A stretch of DNA of 32,069 nucleotides from an uncultured Acidobacteriota bacterium (GTDB lineage Bacteria > Acidobacteriota > Blastocatellia > RBC074), in the NCBI GenBank assembly GCA_903862855.1, contig CAIOZW010000272.1, forward strand, positions 1 through 32,069, in the 5' to 3' direction. The translations under genes were made by a program, and so were the position numbers. This document shows, in pieces, positions 1 through 11,255 of this stretch (position 1 is the first letter of the stretch; each line of letters opens with the position of its first letter). The notes below the pieces were generated by a model. The model saw only the letters and a program-made list of their open reading frames with translations, was not told the origin of the DNA and searched no databases.

Positions 1-1
1 C

Positions 2-2103
<2,102 letters not shown>

Positions 2104-2160
2104 ATCTTCAATGGTTGCGCTGATGGTGACCGATTGAGAGAGTGGCGGCGGAGGTGAGTG

Positions 2161-3567
2161 ATGGAGTCTGAGGAGACGGTCAAAGAGGTCGATTCGAAGT
2201 TGTCACGCATGAAGGACGATTGGAATGATCGGGCGCGGGTCAATGCCAAATGGTATATCACGACGATCAGACTTGATCTGACCGATGAGGATTTTGATGC
2301 CAGCGGCCGACCGGAGGTCGAGAAGTTCATTCTTGGCGATCCACTTCTGACCGGGCCTCGTGAGGGGCGTGATCTGAAGTCGCAGCGGATGCTCGAGATC
2401 GGCTGCGGACTGGGTCGGATGTCGCGCCATCTGGCCGGGTATTTCGGTGAGGTTCACGGAACTGATGTCTCTGGTGAGATGATCCGTCAGGCGGGTGAGA
2501 GGTTGGCGGCCATCAACAATCTCTCATTCTTTGAGACGAGCGGAGCAGATTTTGCAGCTCTTCCAGCTGACCATTATGATCTCATCTTCTCAGTCTATGT
2601 CTTTCAGCACGTACCGTGGCGAGAGGTGGTCGAGTCGAATATCAGGGATGCCTGCCGGGTTCTGCGACCTGGCGGGTTGTTCAAATTCCAGGTCAACAAT
2701 GTCAGCCATCCCGATTATGTCGGGAGAGAGAAGAATACCTGGGAAGGGACGACCCTCACCGAGAATGATCTGCGGCGGGCAGCGCGTAACAATGGGGTGC
2801 GGCTGGTGAGTCTGAGTGGCTTGGGGACCCAGTACTGCTGGGCGATCTTCAACAAACCACCCGTGGCGCTCGCAAATCTCTCCGCGCAGACTGGGCAGCC
2901 GCTGGTCGAGTTCTTCAGTCAGTCTGACTCTCCGTTGCGACGTGAGGTACCGGTCAGTGGCCATCTGGCCTGGCTGACCCTGATCGTTTCTGGGCTCGAT
3001 CACCGGATTGTCGACGCCAATTCGATAGTTGTTGAACTTGGCGACCACGATCTGCGTCCCTGTTATGTTGGCTGGCTTGGAGAAGAGTTTGCGGCAGAGA
3101 TGGGCCGCCAGGGCTGGAACGATACCGAATCTCTGACGCAGATCAATGTTGGCATACCAGAAGGCCTCGGACCGGGCCAGTATGATGTTCGCGTCCGCTA
3201 CCTTGATCAGCCGGCGTCGGTGACGGTCAGCGTGAGCTTGCAGGAGGCGCCTCCTGATGCACCGGAGATCACTCACGTCGCCAACGATGCCGACGGTTCA
3301 CTCGACCTGCGCGTGAGTGGCGAGCGGGCCGGGTTCCGTATCTTTACGATTGGTCTCGATGAGACCGCCACTCCTGACAACGTGACCATCCTGCTGGATG
3401 ATCTGACACTCCGTCCAGCTGAAGTGACCTACCTTCCATCCGGAGCAATCTACAAGGTAACCTCACGTTTCCCCGAATCCCTGCCTCCTGGTCCGCACAG
3501 CATACGGGTCGATTTCAAGGGGCTTGTCTCAGAGCTCTGCCAGATCGAGGTTCATCCCATCTCATAA
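2161..3567 (+). CDS. class I SAM-dependent methyltransferase with two C-terminal beta-rich domains
   Basis: The N-terminal part (about residues 30-235) is a class I methyltransferase. It has glycine-rich motif I LEIGCGLG near residue 79, an acidic residue in HGTDVSG, YDLIFSVYVFQHV as motif II/IV, and the post-motif RVLRPGGLF. The substrate is unknown. From about residue 255 two repeats of Ig/IPT-like beta character follow. Each has a VSG...GLD segment and ends with a phrase of the type GPGQYDVRVRY or PPGPHSIRVDF, which is common in extracellular adhesion-like modules. No signal peptide is present, so the protein should be cytoplasmic, which makes the tail unusual. The site GGAGGTGA at 2150-2157 favours ATG 2161 over GTG 2158. 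The gene follows thiC by 57 bases. Confidence 0.85.
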   Translation: MESEETVKEVDSKLSRMKDDWNDRARVNAKWYITTIRLDLTDEDFDASGRPEVEKFILGDPLLTGPREGRDLKSQRMLEIGCGLGRMSRHLAGYFGEVHGTDVSGEMIRQAGERLAAINNLSFFETSGADFAALPADHYDLIFSVYVFQHVPWREVVESNIRDACRVLRPGGLFKFQVNNVSHPDYVGREKNTWEGTTLTENDLRRAARNNGVRLVSLSGLGTQYCWAIFNKPPVALANLSAQTGQPLVEFFSQSDSPLRREVPVSGHLAWLTLIVSGLDHRIVDANSIVVELGDHDLRPCYVGWLGEEFAAEMGRQGWNDTESLTQINVGIPEGLGPGQYDVRVRYLDQPASVTVSVSLQEAPPDAPEITHVANDADGSLDLRVSGERAGFRIFTIGLDETATPDNVTILLDDLTLRPAEVTYLPSGAIYKVTSRFPESLPPGPHSIRVDFKGLVSELCQIEVHPIS

Positions 3568-3572
3568 AAGAA

Positions 3573-3598
3573 GAGGGCACGTCCCTGGACGTGCCCTC
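3573..3598 (-). terminator. intrinsic terminator between convergent genes
   Basis: This is a perfect 11-bp stem (GAGGGCACGTC / GACGTGCCCTC) with a 4-base loop. Read on the minus strand it is followed by TTCTTTTATG, a U-rich tract. It lies 27 bases beyond the stop of the acylase gene, so it probably terminates that transcript. It sits 6 bases after the plus-strand methyltransferase stop and may act in both directions. Confidence 0.8.
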
Positions 3599-3624
3599 GG
3601 CATTGTGCATTAGTTCCGACAAGA

Positions 3625-6030
3625 CTAACGGCTGGTGACTCGCGTCACCTTGAGGTTCCGATCAGCCTTGATGGCCGCCTCTTCGAAGAGGATTGGTCGC
3701 CAGCTCTTGGACGAGAAGAGCATGGTCTGGTCATAGAAGTGTGGTGATTCGGGATCACCCGATTGCGAGTAGGTCAGAAAGGCCTGAGCATTGGGGCCTT
3801 TGTCGGTATACTCGAGGGCCATGATGAAGCTGGTCCCATAGTTGACCGGATAACCATCCTTGGTCAAAAAGCGGCTCCCGGCGACTCTCTCGTGAATCGG
3901 GGCCGGTTCGAGGGTGGTCCGGTTCGGACCGTAGTTGACGAAGTTGGCGATTCCATCGTAGGCGCCATCGCCACCGTGAATCGGGATTCGCTGACCGTTT
4001 CGGGCGCTGAACTGGAGCTTGCCGAGTGGAGTATCGATGGCGATGCCTGCTTTCGTGAGGGTGCGGATTGCCCGGGCCAGTTTGAGCAGGGACTGTGGCT
4101 CCGGTCCATTGTCCGGGGCGAGGGTGTGCGGTGTTCTGACCGGGTCCTGCGGGTCAAAAGGCTGAGCAAAGAATGCTCCCTTTCGCTGCAGGTCATTCTG
4201 ATCGTACTGGGTAATGAACTCACGCCAGAGGACCGGACCGACACTCTCGTTATCGTAACGTCCGTTCCAGGCCGCGAGGATAGCACAGCCTCTTGACAGG
4301 TCGACTGTCTCATTCTCAATCTTTACTGACGGACTGGCCTGACACCGTCGCACCAGCTCGCTCCGCGTCAGATCGGCCGAGAGGCTCTGGTTGCTAAGAA
4401 CGGTGGCTGCCAGTTCGGTCAGACTGAACCGACCGTCACTCCCCGCAGCCTGTCGATCCTCGAGATGGAGTACGTTCATCCGCGTCCGCAGTGACCGGGG
4501 AGTTCCCTCGGTTCCCTGAAGGGGAGAGAAGCCGGTCAGTAACTGGCGTGGATTGGCGAGCCAGAAGCTGTCGTTCGAGTTGAAGACATAGTCGCGCCGT
4601 TCAATCTGCGGAATTCTGGCGAAGGGGATCACTCCCGGACGGGTTGAGGGATCACTGATCCATTCATTGAGCGAGTCGCTGCCATTGAGCAGGACCAGCC
4701 CACGTTCCCAGGCGGATCTGGTCATAAAATCGCTCTCGCGCTTTTTGTTCCAGGCAGCAAGGGCTTCCGGTTTCAGATATGGCGTCGCGGCGCTGTCCGT
4801 ATACCAGGCCCGGCCATCGGCACTGGTGGCGATCGTGTTGACCCACGGCATGGCATTGAATTTGGCGTGGGCCTCTTTGAACTCCTCGAGGCTGCGGGCG
4901 TGGTTCATTGCAAACCACTGGGCCTGTACACTGGTATTGTTCTCATTGGCATCACGAACCGTGATCGCCCGCTTGGCCGTCCACCCGAAACCCGGGAAGT
5001 TGAGGATCGGGCCATAGTGGCTGAACCAGATCCGGCGAACCACATTCTCGGTCACTCCGTTCGGTTTGCGAACTGCTACCGTCACCTCGCGGCTGGTCAT
5101 GGCGCGTTCCTGACCATCATAAAGGTAGACGGTCGGCTTACCCGGGACAAGATCCAGCGTGTAGGCGGTGAAACGCTTTCCGGCGGAGACGGTATGGGTC
5201 CAGGCGACTGCGCGATTGAAACCGATCGAGACCCCGGGCGATCCGAGCAGGCCGACGCCATAAACGTCCAGCTCACCGGGAATGGTCAGATGCTTCTCCC
5301 AGAAGCGATTGGAGCCAACCCAAGGGTAGTGTGGATTGGCGATGAGCATGCCGCGGCCGCTTTCAGTCCGCTCACTCCCGAGCGCCCAACCATTACTTGC
5401 CCAGTCCGATTCCGGAAACTCCGGCGGCGCGACCTGCGCCGTCCCACTCTGCGGGGGGGCGGCAGTTCCGATCATGTCGGCAAAGTTGGTCGTTGTGATG
5501 ACCACACTCTGATTGTAGGCCAGCAGATCGATCGCCGAGATTGGCAGCAGCCACTCCTGGCCACGGCACCAGCCTTTCACTCCTCCAAAGCCGACTTCAC
5601 TCAGGTATCGATTGATGCCGGCAACGTACCCATCGATCACACTACGCTGCGCCGTCGGCATGTTTCGGTACATTTCGCGCGCTTGTCCGTGTAGGTTGAG
5701 CGCCCGCATCGTCAGGTCGGAGTTGAGGTGTCGATCACCTTCGCCGGCACCGAAGTAACGTGCCCGATCACCCCGTGCCCGAATGACCTGATCGGCGAGT
5801 GAGCAGAGATGGTCCTGGGCAAAGGCATATCCTTCACCGAAGGCCAGACTGCCGGCATCCTTTGCCGTGATGTGCGGAATGCCATAAGCGGTGCGGCGGA
5901 TCTCCGCCGCATACCGGGAGCCTGTCTGTGGGAAGACTTGATTGAAGAGTGCTGCACCAACCAGAACGATCAGCACCAGCCGACCAGTCGATAAGCCAGC
6001 TCGGAATCCGGGTGTCGGTCGCGAAGCCAT
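3625..6030 (-). CDS. penicillin-acylase family N-terminal nucleophile hydrolase, PvdQ/aculeacin acylase type
   Basis: An exported Ntn hydrolase that cleaves N-acyl amide bonds; relatives remove acyl chains from acyl-homoserine lactones, siderophore precursors or lipopeptides. The 801-residue precursor has a hydrophobic N-terminal signal ([12 protein letters not shown], about 18-29), an alpha-chain region, a proline-rich spacer, and a beta chain expected to start at Ser212 in [12 protein letters not shown]. Numbering from that serine, His is beta-23 (NPHYPW) and Val is beta-70 (AWTHTV), exactly the PvdQ spacing. The oxyanion asparagine lies in [11 protein letters not shown]. The end ([12 protein letters not shown]) also resembles PvdQ. 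GGAGG lies 8 bases before the ATG at 6030, whereas the ATG at 6036 is only 2 bases away. The gene is 63 bases downstream of a Tat-type esterase gene, so they probably share an operon. The actual acyl substrate is not shown. Confidence 0.92.
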   Translation of the reverse strand: MASRPTPGFRAGLSTGRLVLIVLVGAALFNQVFPQTGSRYAAEIRRTAYGIPHITAKDAGSLAFGEGYAFAQDHLCSLADQVIRARGDRARYFGAGEGDRHLNSDLTMRALNLHGQAREMYRNMPTAQRSVIDGYVAGINRYLSEVGFGGVKGWCRGQEWLLPISAIDLLAYNQSVVITTTNFADMIGTAAPPQSGTAQVAPPEFPESDWASNGWALGSERTESGRGMLIANPHYPWVGSNRFWEKHLTIPGELDVYGVGLLGSPGVSIGFNRAVAWTHTVSAGKRFTAYTLDLVPGKPTVYLYDGQERAMTSREVTVAVRKPNGVTENVVRRIWFSHYGPILNFPGFGWTAKRAITVRDANENNTSVQAQWFAMNHARSLEEFKEAHAKFNAMPWVNTIATSADGRAWYTDSAATPYLKPEALAAWNKKRESDFMTRSAWERGLVLLNGSDSLNEWISDPSTRPGVIPFARIPQIERRDYVFNSNDSFWLANPRQLLTGFSPLQGTEGTPRSLRTRMNVLHLEDRQAAGSDGRFSLTELAATVLSNQSLSADLTRSELVRRCQASPSVKIENETVDLSRGCAILAAWNGRYDNESVGPVLWREFITQYDQNDLQRKGAFFAQPFDPQDPVRTPHTLAPDNGPEPQSLLKLARAIRTLTKAGIAIDTPLGKLQFSARNGQRIPIHGGDGAYDGIANFVNYGPNRTTLEPAPIHERVAGSRFLTKDGYPVNYGTSFIMALEYTDKGPNAQAFLTYSQSGDPESPHFYDQTMLFSSKSWRPILFEEAAIKADRNLKVTRVTSR

Positions 6031-6093
6031 ATTCATTACCTCCGGGAAAAATGGTGTCCAGGATACCGGACTGCCTGTAAATATACTTTACGT

Positions 6094-8172
6094 TCAGGAG
6101 CGCTGCAATAATTGTCCGACGGATGGTCGGGGGTCGATCATCCGCAGCCCCTTGTTCTCAAGTGCCCGGTAACAGTCGGGAAGGTCAAACCTCGTCAGAA
6201 TCCCGGGGATGATGCACGAGAGTGGACAGTTGTAATCTTCAGTGGTCGCAATATCGGTGAACGAGGTCAGCGGTTCCTTGAGGGTGACCTTGATGACGCT
6301 CCCGCTGAGTACTGCCGCAAAGGTCGCCGGCAGAGTGCCACGCCCCCGTGCAATGAGGTGGATCTGCCGATGGCCGTAATCTTCAAGCCAGTTGATGACG
6401 CGCAGAAGGTCATAGGTGCGCCGTCCGAGGAGTGGTTCATCGAGCATCAGGGAGAATCCTGCATAGAGATACTCACTGCCATAAGAGAGATCGAAGCGGT
6501 CTTCACCGGCCGTATTCGGAATCGATTCACCGCTGCCCCGCAGGTCGCAGGCATAGACGGATGATTGAGGTTGTGCGTCAATCACTTCGCGAAGAAGTGA
6601 GTCCGTGCGGAGCTCTTCGTCACTGGAGAGATGGGACACATAGAGCAGTGTCGGCGTGGTTGACTTCTCCGGTCGCGAATAGTGGCTCGTCTCGCTGAGC
6701 CGGTAGACGATCGCCTGGATACCAGGCTCGGTCTCGACGGCATAGGTCGTGAAGGTCTTTCGCGGATAGCGGCGCGGCTTGATCTCCCGCAGGATTCGCG
6801 CATCGGGCTTCGACTGACGTGATGGAAGGCGGAGCAGGCTGCTGATCGCTGCCGGCAGCTCTGATACCGGCAAGCGACGTCGCGCGCCGGCCAGACTCTG
6901 CGCAGCCTCTGAAGTAAAGGAGAAGACACTGCGCGAGCCGAGCGCGGCAACCTGACCGGCTGGCGTGACCTGCAGTGTCTCATCCTTCTCCAGAATGATC
7001 TCCGGCTCGGCGTTGACCGGTTCTTTTCGTCCATTGTGGAGATGGAACCAGCGGTACATCGCCTCACGGTTCTCCTTCGAATAGCCGTGCGGAGTCGGAC
7101 CGATATGCAGGGCAATATTCTCTGGCGCTCCGAGCAGCGTGTAGAGCCGCTTCAATCGACCATAGGCCTCTTCGGCTCCGCGCACATCGAAGTAGTCCTT
7201 CTCCTTGGCGAGGATAATGACCGGTTTGGGCGCCATGGCGGCAATGAAGTCGTCAAGGTCGAGTCCGTTGGCGAGCGCTCGCAGCGGATACTGCTCGCTG
7301 TCCTGTGGCAGCTCGTTCTCGATGTTTCGGCGCAGCGTGGTGATGAAGCACCCTGGCGCAGCCATGGCCCAGCGATCATCAAGTCCGCAGAGCCAGGTCG
7401 TTACCGTCCCTCCGCCAGAATTGCCCGTGATGCCGATACGTCGCGGATCGACCTCCGGACGTGTCTCGAGATAGTCGAGCGCACGGATCGCATCCCACGC
7501 GCGCCAGAAGGGGAAGTTCTCCCCTGTCAGCAGCATCTGGTTGCCTAGATGAAGATGCTCCTGAACGCCACTGCCGATCCTCGATCCACCTTTGCCGTCC
7601 AGGTACTGCAGACGCTCGCCCTGGCCGATCGGATCGATGATGAAGACGACGTAGCCCAGCTTGGCCAGTCCTTGCGTAAATGACTGATAGGTCTCGATCG
7701 CCTTTCCGTTGTCCGAATGGCCACAGGTTGCAATTACTCCCGGCCGACGCCCGGTCGCCCCTTTTGGAAGATAGAGGTTTCCAGTCACGAGCAGCCCTGG
7801 ACGGCTCTCGAAGAGAATCTTCTCGATCCGGTAGCTCTCACGATCGACCGTTCCGGTGATCTGTACTCTGAGTGGCGTCTTCTCGGGAAAAGGGCCGAAG
7901 CAGTCCCGAACCCGCTGCCGGATATCGCGACGATAGGCGAGCGCGTCGGCACGCGTGCGCAGCGCCGATCTTCGGGCCAGACCGGCTCGCTCGATCTCAC
8001 GGACGCGTGTAACGTAGTATTCCTGCAGCATACGTGGAAATCGGTTGAGAGGTCTCAGCTCCGGACTCTCTCCTCTTGCCTGACCATTTATCAACAGGCC
8101 TGCCCCACCAGCTCCTGCCAGGCCCAGCCACTCACGACGTGATATGACTTCTGCCAGTCTGCTCTTCGCCAT
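6094..8172 (-). CDS. Tat-type exported tandem alpha/beta-hydrolase (acetyl xylan esterase-like)
   Basis: The 692-residue protein starts with a twin-arginine signal (SRREWLGLAGAGGAGLL, residues 11-27). The first domain (about 90-380) is a complete alpha/beta-hydrolase of the acetyl-xylan-esterase/dienelactone type. Its nucleophile elbow is GNSGG with Ser252, and the likely partners are Asp326 in KEKDYFD and His362 in TPHGYS. The second half (about 475-690) looks like another alpha/beta-hydrolase fold (CDLRGSGES, then a strand and LIARGRGT), but an arginine replaces the elbow serine, so it is probably inactive and structural or binding. An AAAGGAG site lies about 10 bases before the ATG. The PvdQ-like acylase gene follows after 63 bases. 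A carbohydrate ester substrate is a guess from the family. Confidence 0.85.
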   Translation of the reverse strand: MAKSRLAEVISRREWLGLAGAGGAGLLINGQARGESPELRPLNRFPRMLQEYYVTRVREIERAGLARRSALRTRADALAYRRDIRQRVRDCFGPFPEKTPLRVQITGTVDRESYRIEKILFESRPGLLVTGNLYLPKGATGRRPGVIATCGHSDNGKAIETYQSFTQGLAKLGYVVFIIDPIGQGERLQYLDGKGGSRIGSGVQEHLHLGNQMLLTGENFPFWRAWDAIRALDYLETRPEVDPRRIGITGNSGGGTVTTWLCGLDDRWAMAAPGCFITTLRRNIENELPQDSEQYPLRALANGLDLDDFIAAMAPKPVIILAKEKDYFDVRGAEEAYGRLKRLYTLLGAPENIALHIGPTPHGYSKENREAMYRWFHLHNGRKEPVNAEPEIILEKDETLQVTPAGQVAALGSRSVFSFTSEAAQSLAGARRRLPVSELPAAISSLLRLPSRQSKPDARILREIKPRRYPRKTFTTYAVETEPGIQAIVYRLSETSHYSRPEKSTTPTLLYVSHLSSDEELRTDSLLREVIDAQPQSSVYACDLRGSGESIPNTAGEDRFDLSYGSEYLYAGFSLMLDEPLLGRRTYDLLRVINWLEDYGHRQIHLIARGRGTLPATFAAVLSGSVIKVTLKEPLTSFTDIATTEDYNCPLSCIIPGILTRFDLPDCYRALENKGLRMIDPRPSVGQLLQRS

Positions 8173-8257
8173 TCTCTTACCACTCCTTTGCGATGATTAC
8201 GGTCTGCTGATCGTGGAATGTATCGCAACAACCCGTAAAACAGAAGTCTGACATCGA

Positions 8258-8286
8258 TTGACAAGTGCCGATTCGATCTTTAATCA
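8258..8286 (+). promoter_or_regulatory. candidate sigma70-type promoter for the SGNH hydrolase gene
   Basis: A consensus -35 box TTGACA (8258-8263) is followed after 17 bases by TAATCA (8281-8286), a weak -10 box. The predicted start site near 8293 leaves a leader of about 20 bases before the ATG at 8314. The site lies in the divergent spacer between two genes. The -10 match is poor, so this is tentative. Confidence 0.35.
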
Positions 8287-8313
8287 TCTGAGTCGGCCGA
8301 TGATCCGCACAAA

Positions 8314-9057
8314 ATGACCAGGGAGCTGCAGACAAAATTGATACAACCGATGCTGACAGTCGTGCTGGGACCAATCCTGTTTCTGCAGGGGAGATACGTG
8401 CGGCTCCGCACCCCGCGATTGCCTGAACCGCGGGGTGAGCGGACTGGTGCCACCGGTACCGGGACGAGAATCAGACTGCTGATTCTTGGCGACTCGGCCG
8501 CTGCCGGAGTGGGTGCCGACTCACAGCAGCAAGCCCTCGCCGGTCAGCTGGTCGAATGCCTGCGCGACTCTTACCAAGTCGAATGGCGACTCGAGGCGCG
8601 AACTGGTTCGACGACCCGTCAGTCGCTCTCCCGACTCCGTCGGATCGGCCAATCAGGCCCGCCGTTCGATGTTCTGCTCACCTCGCTTGGAATCAACGAT
8701 CTCACCCGCAATGTTGGGGAATCGGACTGGCTTGCCGCTCAACGTGAACTGCGTGAAACGGCGCATCAGCTCCTCGGTGTAAGACTTCTTCTGGTGACGA
8801 GCATTCCTCCGATCGGCCGGTTTCCAGTCCTTCCACAACCCCTCCGCTGGTATCTCGGTCAGCGCGCCAACCGCTTCAATCAGCTCCTGCAGCAGGATCT
8901 TCAGGATGAGCCGGCCACCTCGCTGATCGATCTTGGATCCTCGCTCGATCCGCAGCTCATGGCCCGGGATGGCTTCCATCCCGGACCCGCAATCTATGCT
9001 GAATGGGCTCGCCGTGCGGCCAATCAGATTCGTGAAAAGTTCGGGCAGGGAATCTGA
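8314..9057 (+). CDS. SGNH/GDSL-type lipase or esterase
   Basis: The protein has the SGNH hydrolase blocks in order: GDS in ILGDSAAAG (Ser61), Gly98 in ARTGSTT, GIND (Asn128), and DGFHP (Asp219, His222). At 247 residues this is a single catalytic domain. A short hydrophobic stretch near the N-terminus (PMLTVVLGPILFL, about 12-24) could be a signal anchor. These enzymes hydrolyse esters such as lipids, acetylated sugars or thioesters; the substrate is not evident. No clear Shine-Dalgarno site precedes the ATG at 8314, and the in-frame ATG at 8350 is an alternative start. The gene is divergent from the tandem hydrolase gene and upstream of the amidohydrolase gene. Confidence 0.88.
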   Translation: MTRELQTKLIQPMLTVVLGPILFLQGRYVRLRTPRLPEPRGERTGATGTGTRIRLLILGDSAAAGVGADSQQQALAGQLVECLRDSYQVEWRLEARTGSTTRQSLSRLRRIGQSGPPFDVLLTSLGINDLTRNVGESDWLAAQRELRETAHQLLGVRLLLVTSIPPIGRFPVLPQPLRWYLGQRANRFNQLLQQDLQDEPATSLIDLGSSLDPQLMARDGFHPGPAIYAEWARRAANQIREKFGQGI

Positions 9058-9077
9058 TCGATTATCACCGCTCGCTC

Positions 9078-9106
9078 TGTCCAGATTGCCTGTCCGGGAA
9101 TATAAT
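9078..9106 (+). promoter_or_regulatory. candidate promoter for the amidohydrolase gene
   Basis: A perfect TATAAT lies at 9101-9106, with a weak -35 match TGTCCA (9078-9083) 17 bases upstream. The predicted start near 9113 gives a leader of about 57 bases before the ATG at 9170. The -10 box is convincing and the -35 box is not. Confidence 0.45.
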
Positions 9107-9169
9107 CGCGTGCGTCAACGGACAGTTACTTATGTCTATCCCAAATAACACCGAAAGGATTTGAACCTT

Positions 9170-10396
9170 ATGAAGCGAGTGCTCCTCCTTGCACTACTAA
9201 CGCTGGTCGTCTCCACCCCAATCTTTGCGCAGGCACGCTATGATCTGCTGATCCGGGGAGGTCATGTCATCGATCCAAAGAACGGCATTGACGCAACATC
9301 CGACGTCGCGGTCAAGGATGGAAAGATTGCTGCCGTTGAGAAGTCTATCGATCCGGCTCTGGCGACCCAGGTGGTCGATGCGAAAGGTCTCTACGTCACT
9401 CCCGGTCTGGTCGACATCCACGTCCACCTCTACACGGGAACCGGGCTGAAGACGCTGACAGGTGATCAGAGCGTCTATCCCGACAATTTCAGCTTCCGTG
9501 CCTGTACCACGACCATGGCCGATGCCGGCTCTTCCGGCTGGCGTAACTTCGAGGATTTCAAGCAGCGAGTCATCGATCGCTTCAAGACCCGGGTCTACGC
9601 CTTTGTCAACATCGTTGGTGATGGCATGAACGGCAAGAACGAGCAGGATGTCAGCTCCATGGACTCGAAGGCCGCGGCGGCCATTGCCAAAAAGCATTCG
9701 CAGACAGTGGTTGGTTTCAAGACTGCCCACTACTCAGGACCTGACTGGAGCGCGGTCGACCGCGTCCTCGAGGCCGGTCGCATCGCCAATCTTCCAGTCA
9801 TGGTCGACTATGGCATTGTTGTTCCCGAACGGCCCCACGAAGAGTTCTACCTGAAGAAGATGCGCGCTGGCGATATCTATACCCATATGTGGCGTAAGTT
9901 TGATCCGACGATCGATGAGAAGGGCAAGGTTCGTCCCTACCTCTTTGAAGCGAAGAAGCGCGGGGTGATCTTCGATGTTGGCCATGGTGCAGGCAGTTTC
10001 ATCTGGCGCTACGCAGTGCCTTCGATGCAGCAGGGCTTCATCCCCGACTCGATCTCGACCGATCTCCACACCGGCAGCATGAACGCCGGCATGAAGGATA
10101 TCGTCAATGTCATGTCGAAGATGATCAATCTCAACATGCCGCTGCAGGAGGTCATCCTCAAGTCGACCTGGAATCCGGCAAAGTACATTCATCGTGAGCA
10201 GCATGGCCACCTGACGGTGGGTGCTGCCGCTGATCTCTCCGTCTTCCGGCTCGAGCAGGGCAAGTTCGGCTTTGTCGATTCCGACAAGTTTGTCCGTCAG
10301 GGAGATAAGCGACTGACCTGCGAGATGAGCGTCCTTGGCGGCAATGTGATGTGGGATCTCAACGGGTTGAGTAGTGATCCGTGGGACAAGAAGTGA
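9170..10396 (+). CDS. exported amidohydrolase/deacetylase family metallohydrolase
   Basis: A metal-dependent amidohydrolase of the dihydroorotase-like superfamily. The 408-residue protein has a signal peptide (MKRVLLLALLTLVVSTPIFAQA), the N-terminal urease-like strand set (DLLIRGGHVIDP), the metal ligands HVH (His84, His86), a lysine in GFKTAHYSG (Lys184) suited to carbamylation, His239 in THMW, His272 in DVGHGAG, and the C-terminal aspartate in STDLH. This pattern fits the amidohydrolase/deacetylase subgroup related to EF_0837. AAAGGA at 9154-9159 lies 10 bases before the ATG at 9170; an upstream in-frame TTG at 9161 is too close to it. The substrate, probably an N-acyl amino compound or cyclic amide, is not determined by the sequence. 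A convergent hairpin follows the gene. Confidence 0.9.
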   Translation: MKRVLLLALLTLVVSTPIFAQARYDLLIRGGHVIDPKNGIDATSDVAVKDGKIAAVEKSIDPALATQVVDAKGLYVTPGLVDIHVHLYTGTGLKTLTGDQSVYPDNFSFRACTTTMADAGSSGWRNFEDFKQRVIDRFKTRVYAFVNIVGDGMNGKNEQDVSSMDSKAAAAIAKKHSQTVVGFKTAHYSGPDWSAVDRVLEAGRIANLPVMVDYGIVVPERPHEEFYLKKMRAGDIYTHMWRKFDPTIDEKGKVRPYLFEAKKRGVIFDVGHGAGSFIWRYAVPSMQQGFIPDSISTDLHTGSMNAGMKDIVNVMSKMINLNMPLQEVILKSTWNPAKYIHREQHGHLTVGAAADLSVFRLEQGKFGFVDSDKFVRQGDKRLTCEMSVLGGNVMWDLNGLSSDPWDKK

Positions 10397-10408
10397 TTGA
10401 GATTGCCG

Positions 10409-10448
10409 GGTGCCGGGTTGTGGAGGTTAATCTCCGCCACCCGGCACC
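10409..10448. terminator. long GC-rich hairpin between convergent genes
   Basis: A 10-bp perfect stem (GGTGCCGGGT / ACCCGGCACC) continues inward through one mismatch into a further 6 pairs (one G-T) closed by a GTTAAT loop. It lies 12 bases after the amidohydrolase stop and 19 bases beyond the stop of the minus-strand neighbour. There is no clear U-tract on either side, so it may be a bidirectional but Rho-assisted or inefficient terminator. Confidence 0.6.
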
Positions 10449-10467
10449 GTTGCAAGCATCGGTTGGG

Positions 10468-11199
10468 TTAGTTGACCAGTTTGAGAGTCCCGAACGATTC
10501 GGGAACATGGTAGGTCGGGCTGTTGGTCGGTTGCCAGGCGATATGTTTACGCCGCGGTCCGCTGCCGCCTGATCCGCCCGGCCCCTGGATGCGATAGAAG
10601 TTGATCCGCATGCTGTTACCAACCGTGGCCTGGCGCTGGTCGATCTTTGCCATGGGTATGCTCATCTCGCCGTACCAAATCTTCCTTGACTGGTCGAGCC
10701 GAGCCTTTACCTTGTAACCTGAGTTCCAGCCGACGTTGTGGTTGGGAGGATCGGTTGAACGATCGATGTCGAGATCGACCCACTCACCCTGTGGTGAGAC
10801 CTGGAATTCGGTATAGTGCTTGATATTGCTGAAGTCGGTTCCGATAAAGGCCTCCGCGACATCCCACTCCCAGAGCTTGTCGGTCTCGGTGCTCGTCGAG
10901 GGTTTGGCGATCAGGTTAAGCTCTTCGTATGGACAGATGAAGAGCAGGTAGAGGTTGCGTCCCGTCCAGCGTGAGCGAATCTCGGTCCGGTGGCCAGGAA
11001 CCGGTTCACCCCGCTGGTCACGCTCGGTGAAGACGCCGCGAACATTGCGCCATTGCGGAGCCTCCGGATCGGCCGTCAGGGCGAAATCGCCTGCCGCACG
11101 CACGCTCTCGATCGTCCGCGACTCCTGGGCCAGCACGATCGGCGTCAAGAGCAGGGCATACAGAATCCCGACAAGCGCAGTCATCATCACTTTGTTCAT
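10468..11199 (-). CDS. exported CBM9/DOMON-like carbohydrate-binding protein
   Basis: The 243-residue protein has a clear signal peptide (MNKVMMTALVGILYALLLTPIVLAQ) and one domain with the marks of family 9-like carbohydrate-binding modules. These are a WTGRNLYLLFICPYEEL strand pair, WDVAEAFIG, YTEFQVSPQGEW with DLDID, and IWYGEMSIPMAKI. The last 40 residues include a short glycine/serine-rich insert. It probably binds a sugar or haem-like ligand outside the cytoplasm, with no catalytic motif visible. The start at 11199 is chosen because GGAG lies 5 bases upstream and the signal peptide begins there; the frame remains open to 11265. It is divergent from the ApbE gene with only 56 bases between starts, so they may share a control region. 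Confidence 0.75.
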   Translation of the reverse strand: MNKVMMTALVGILYALLLTPIVLAQESRTIESVRAAGDFALTADPEAPQWRNVRGVFTERDQRGEPVPGHRTEIRSRWTGRNLYLLFICPYEELNLIAKPSTSTETDKLWEWDVAEAFIGTDFSNIKHYTEFQVSPQGEWVDLDIDRSTDPPNHNVGWNSGYKVKARLDQSRKIWYGEMSIPMAKIDQRQATVGNSMRINFYRIQGPGGSGGSGPRRKHIAWQPTNSPTYHVPESFGTLKLVN

Positions 11200-11255
11200 C
11201 GTCACTCCTCTCCAAAATGGCAGGTTCAAAAGGTTCAGATCAGAATTTTCGAGAA

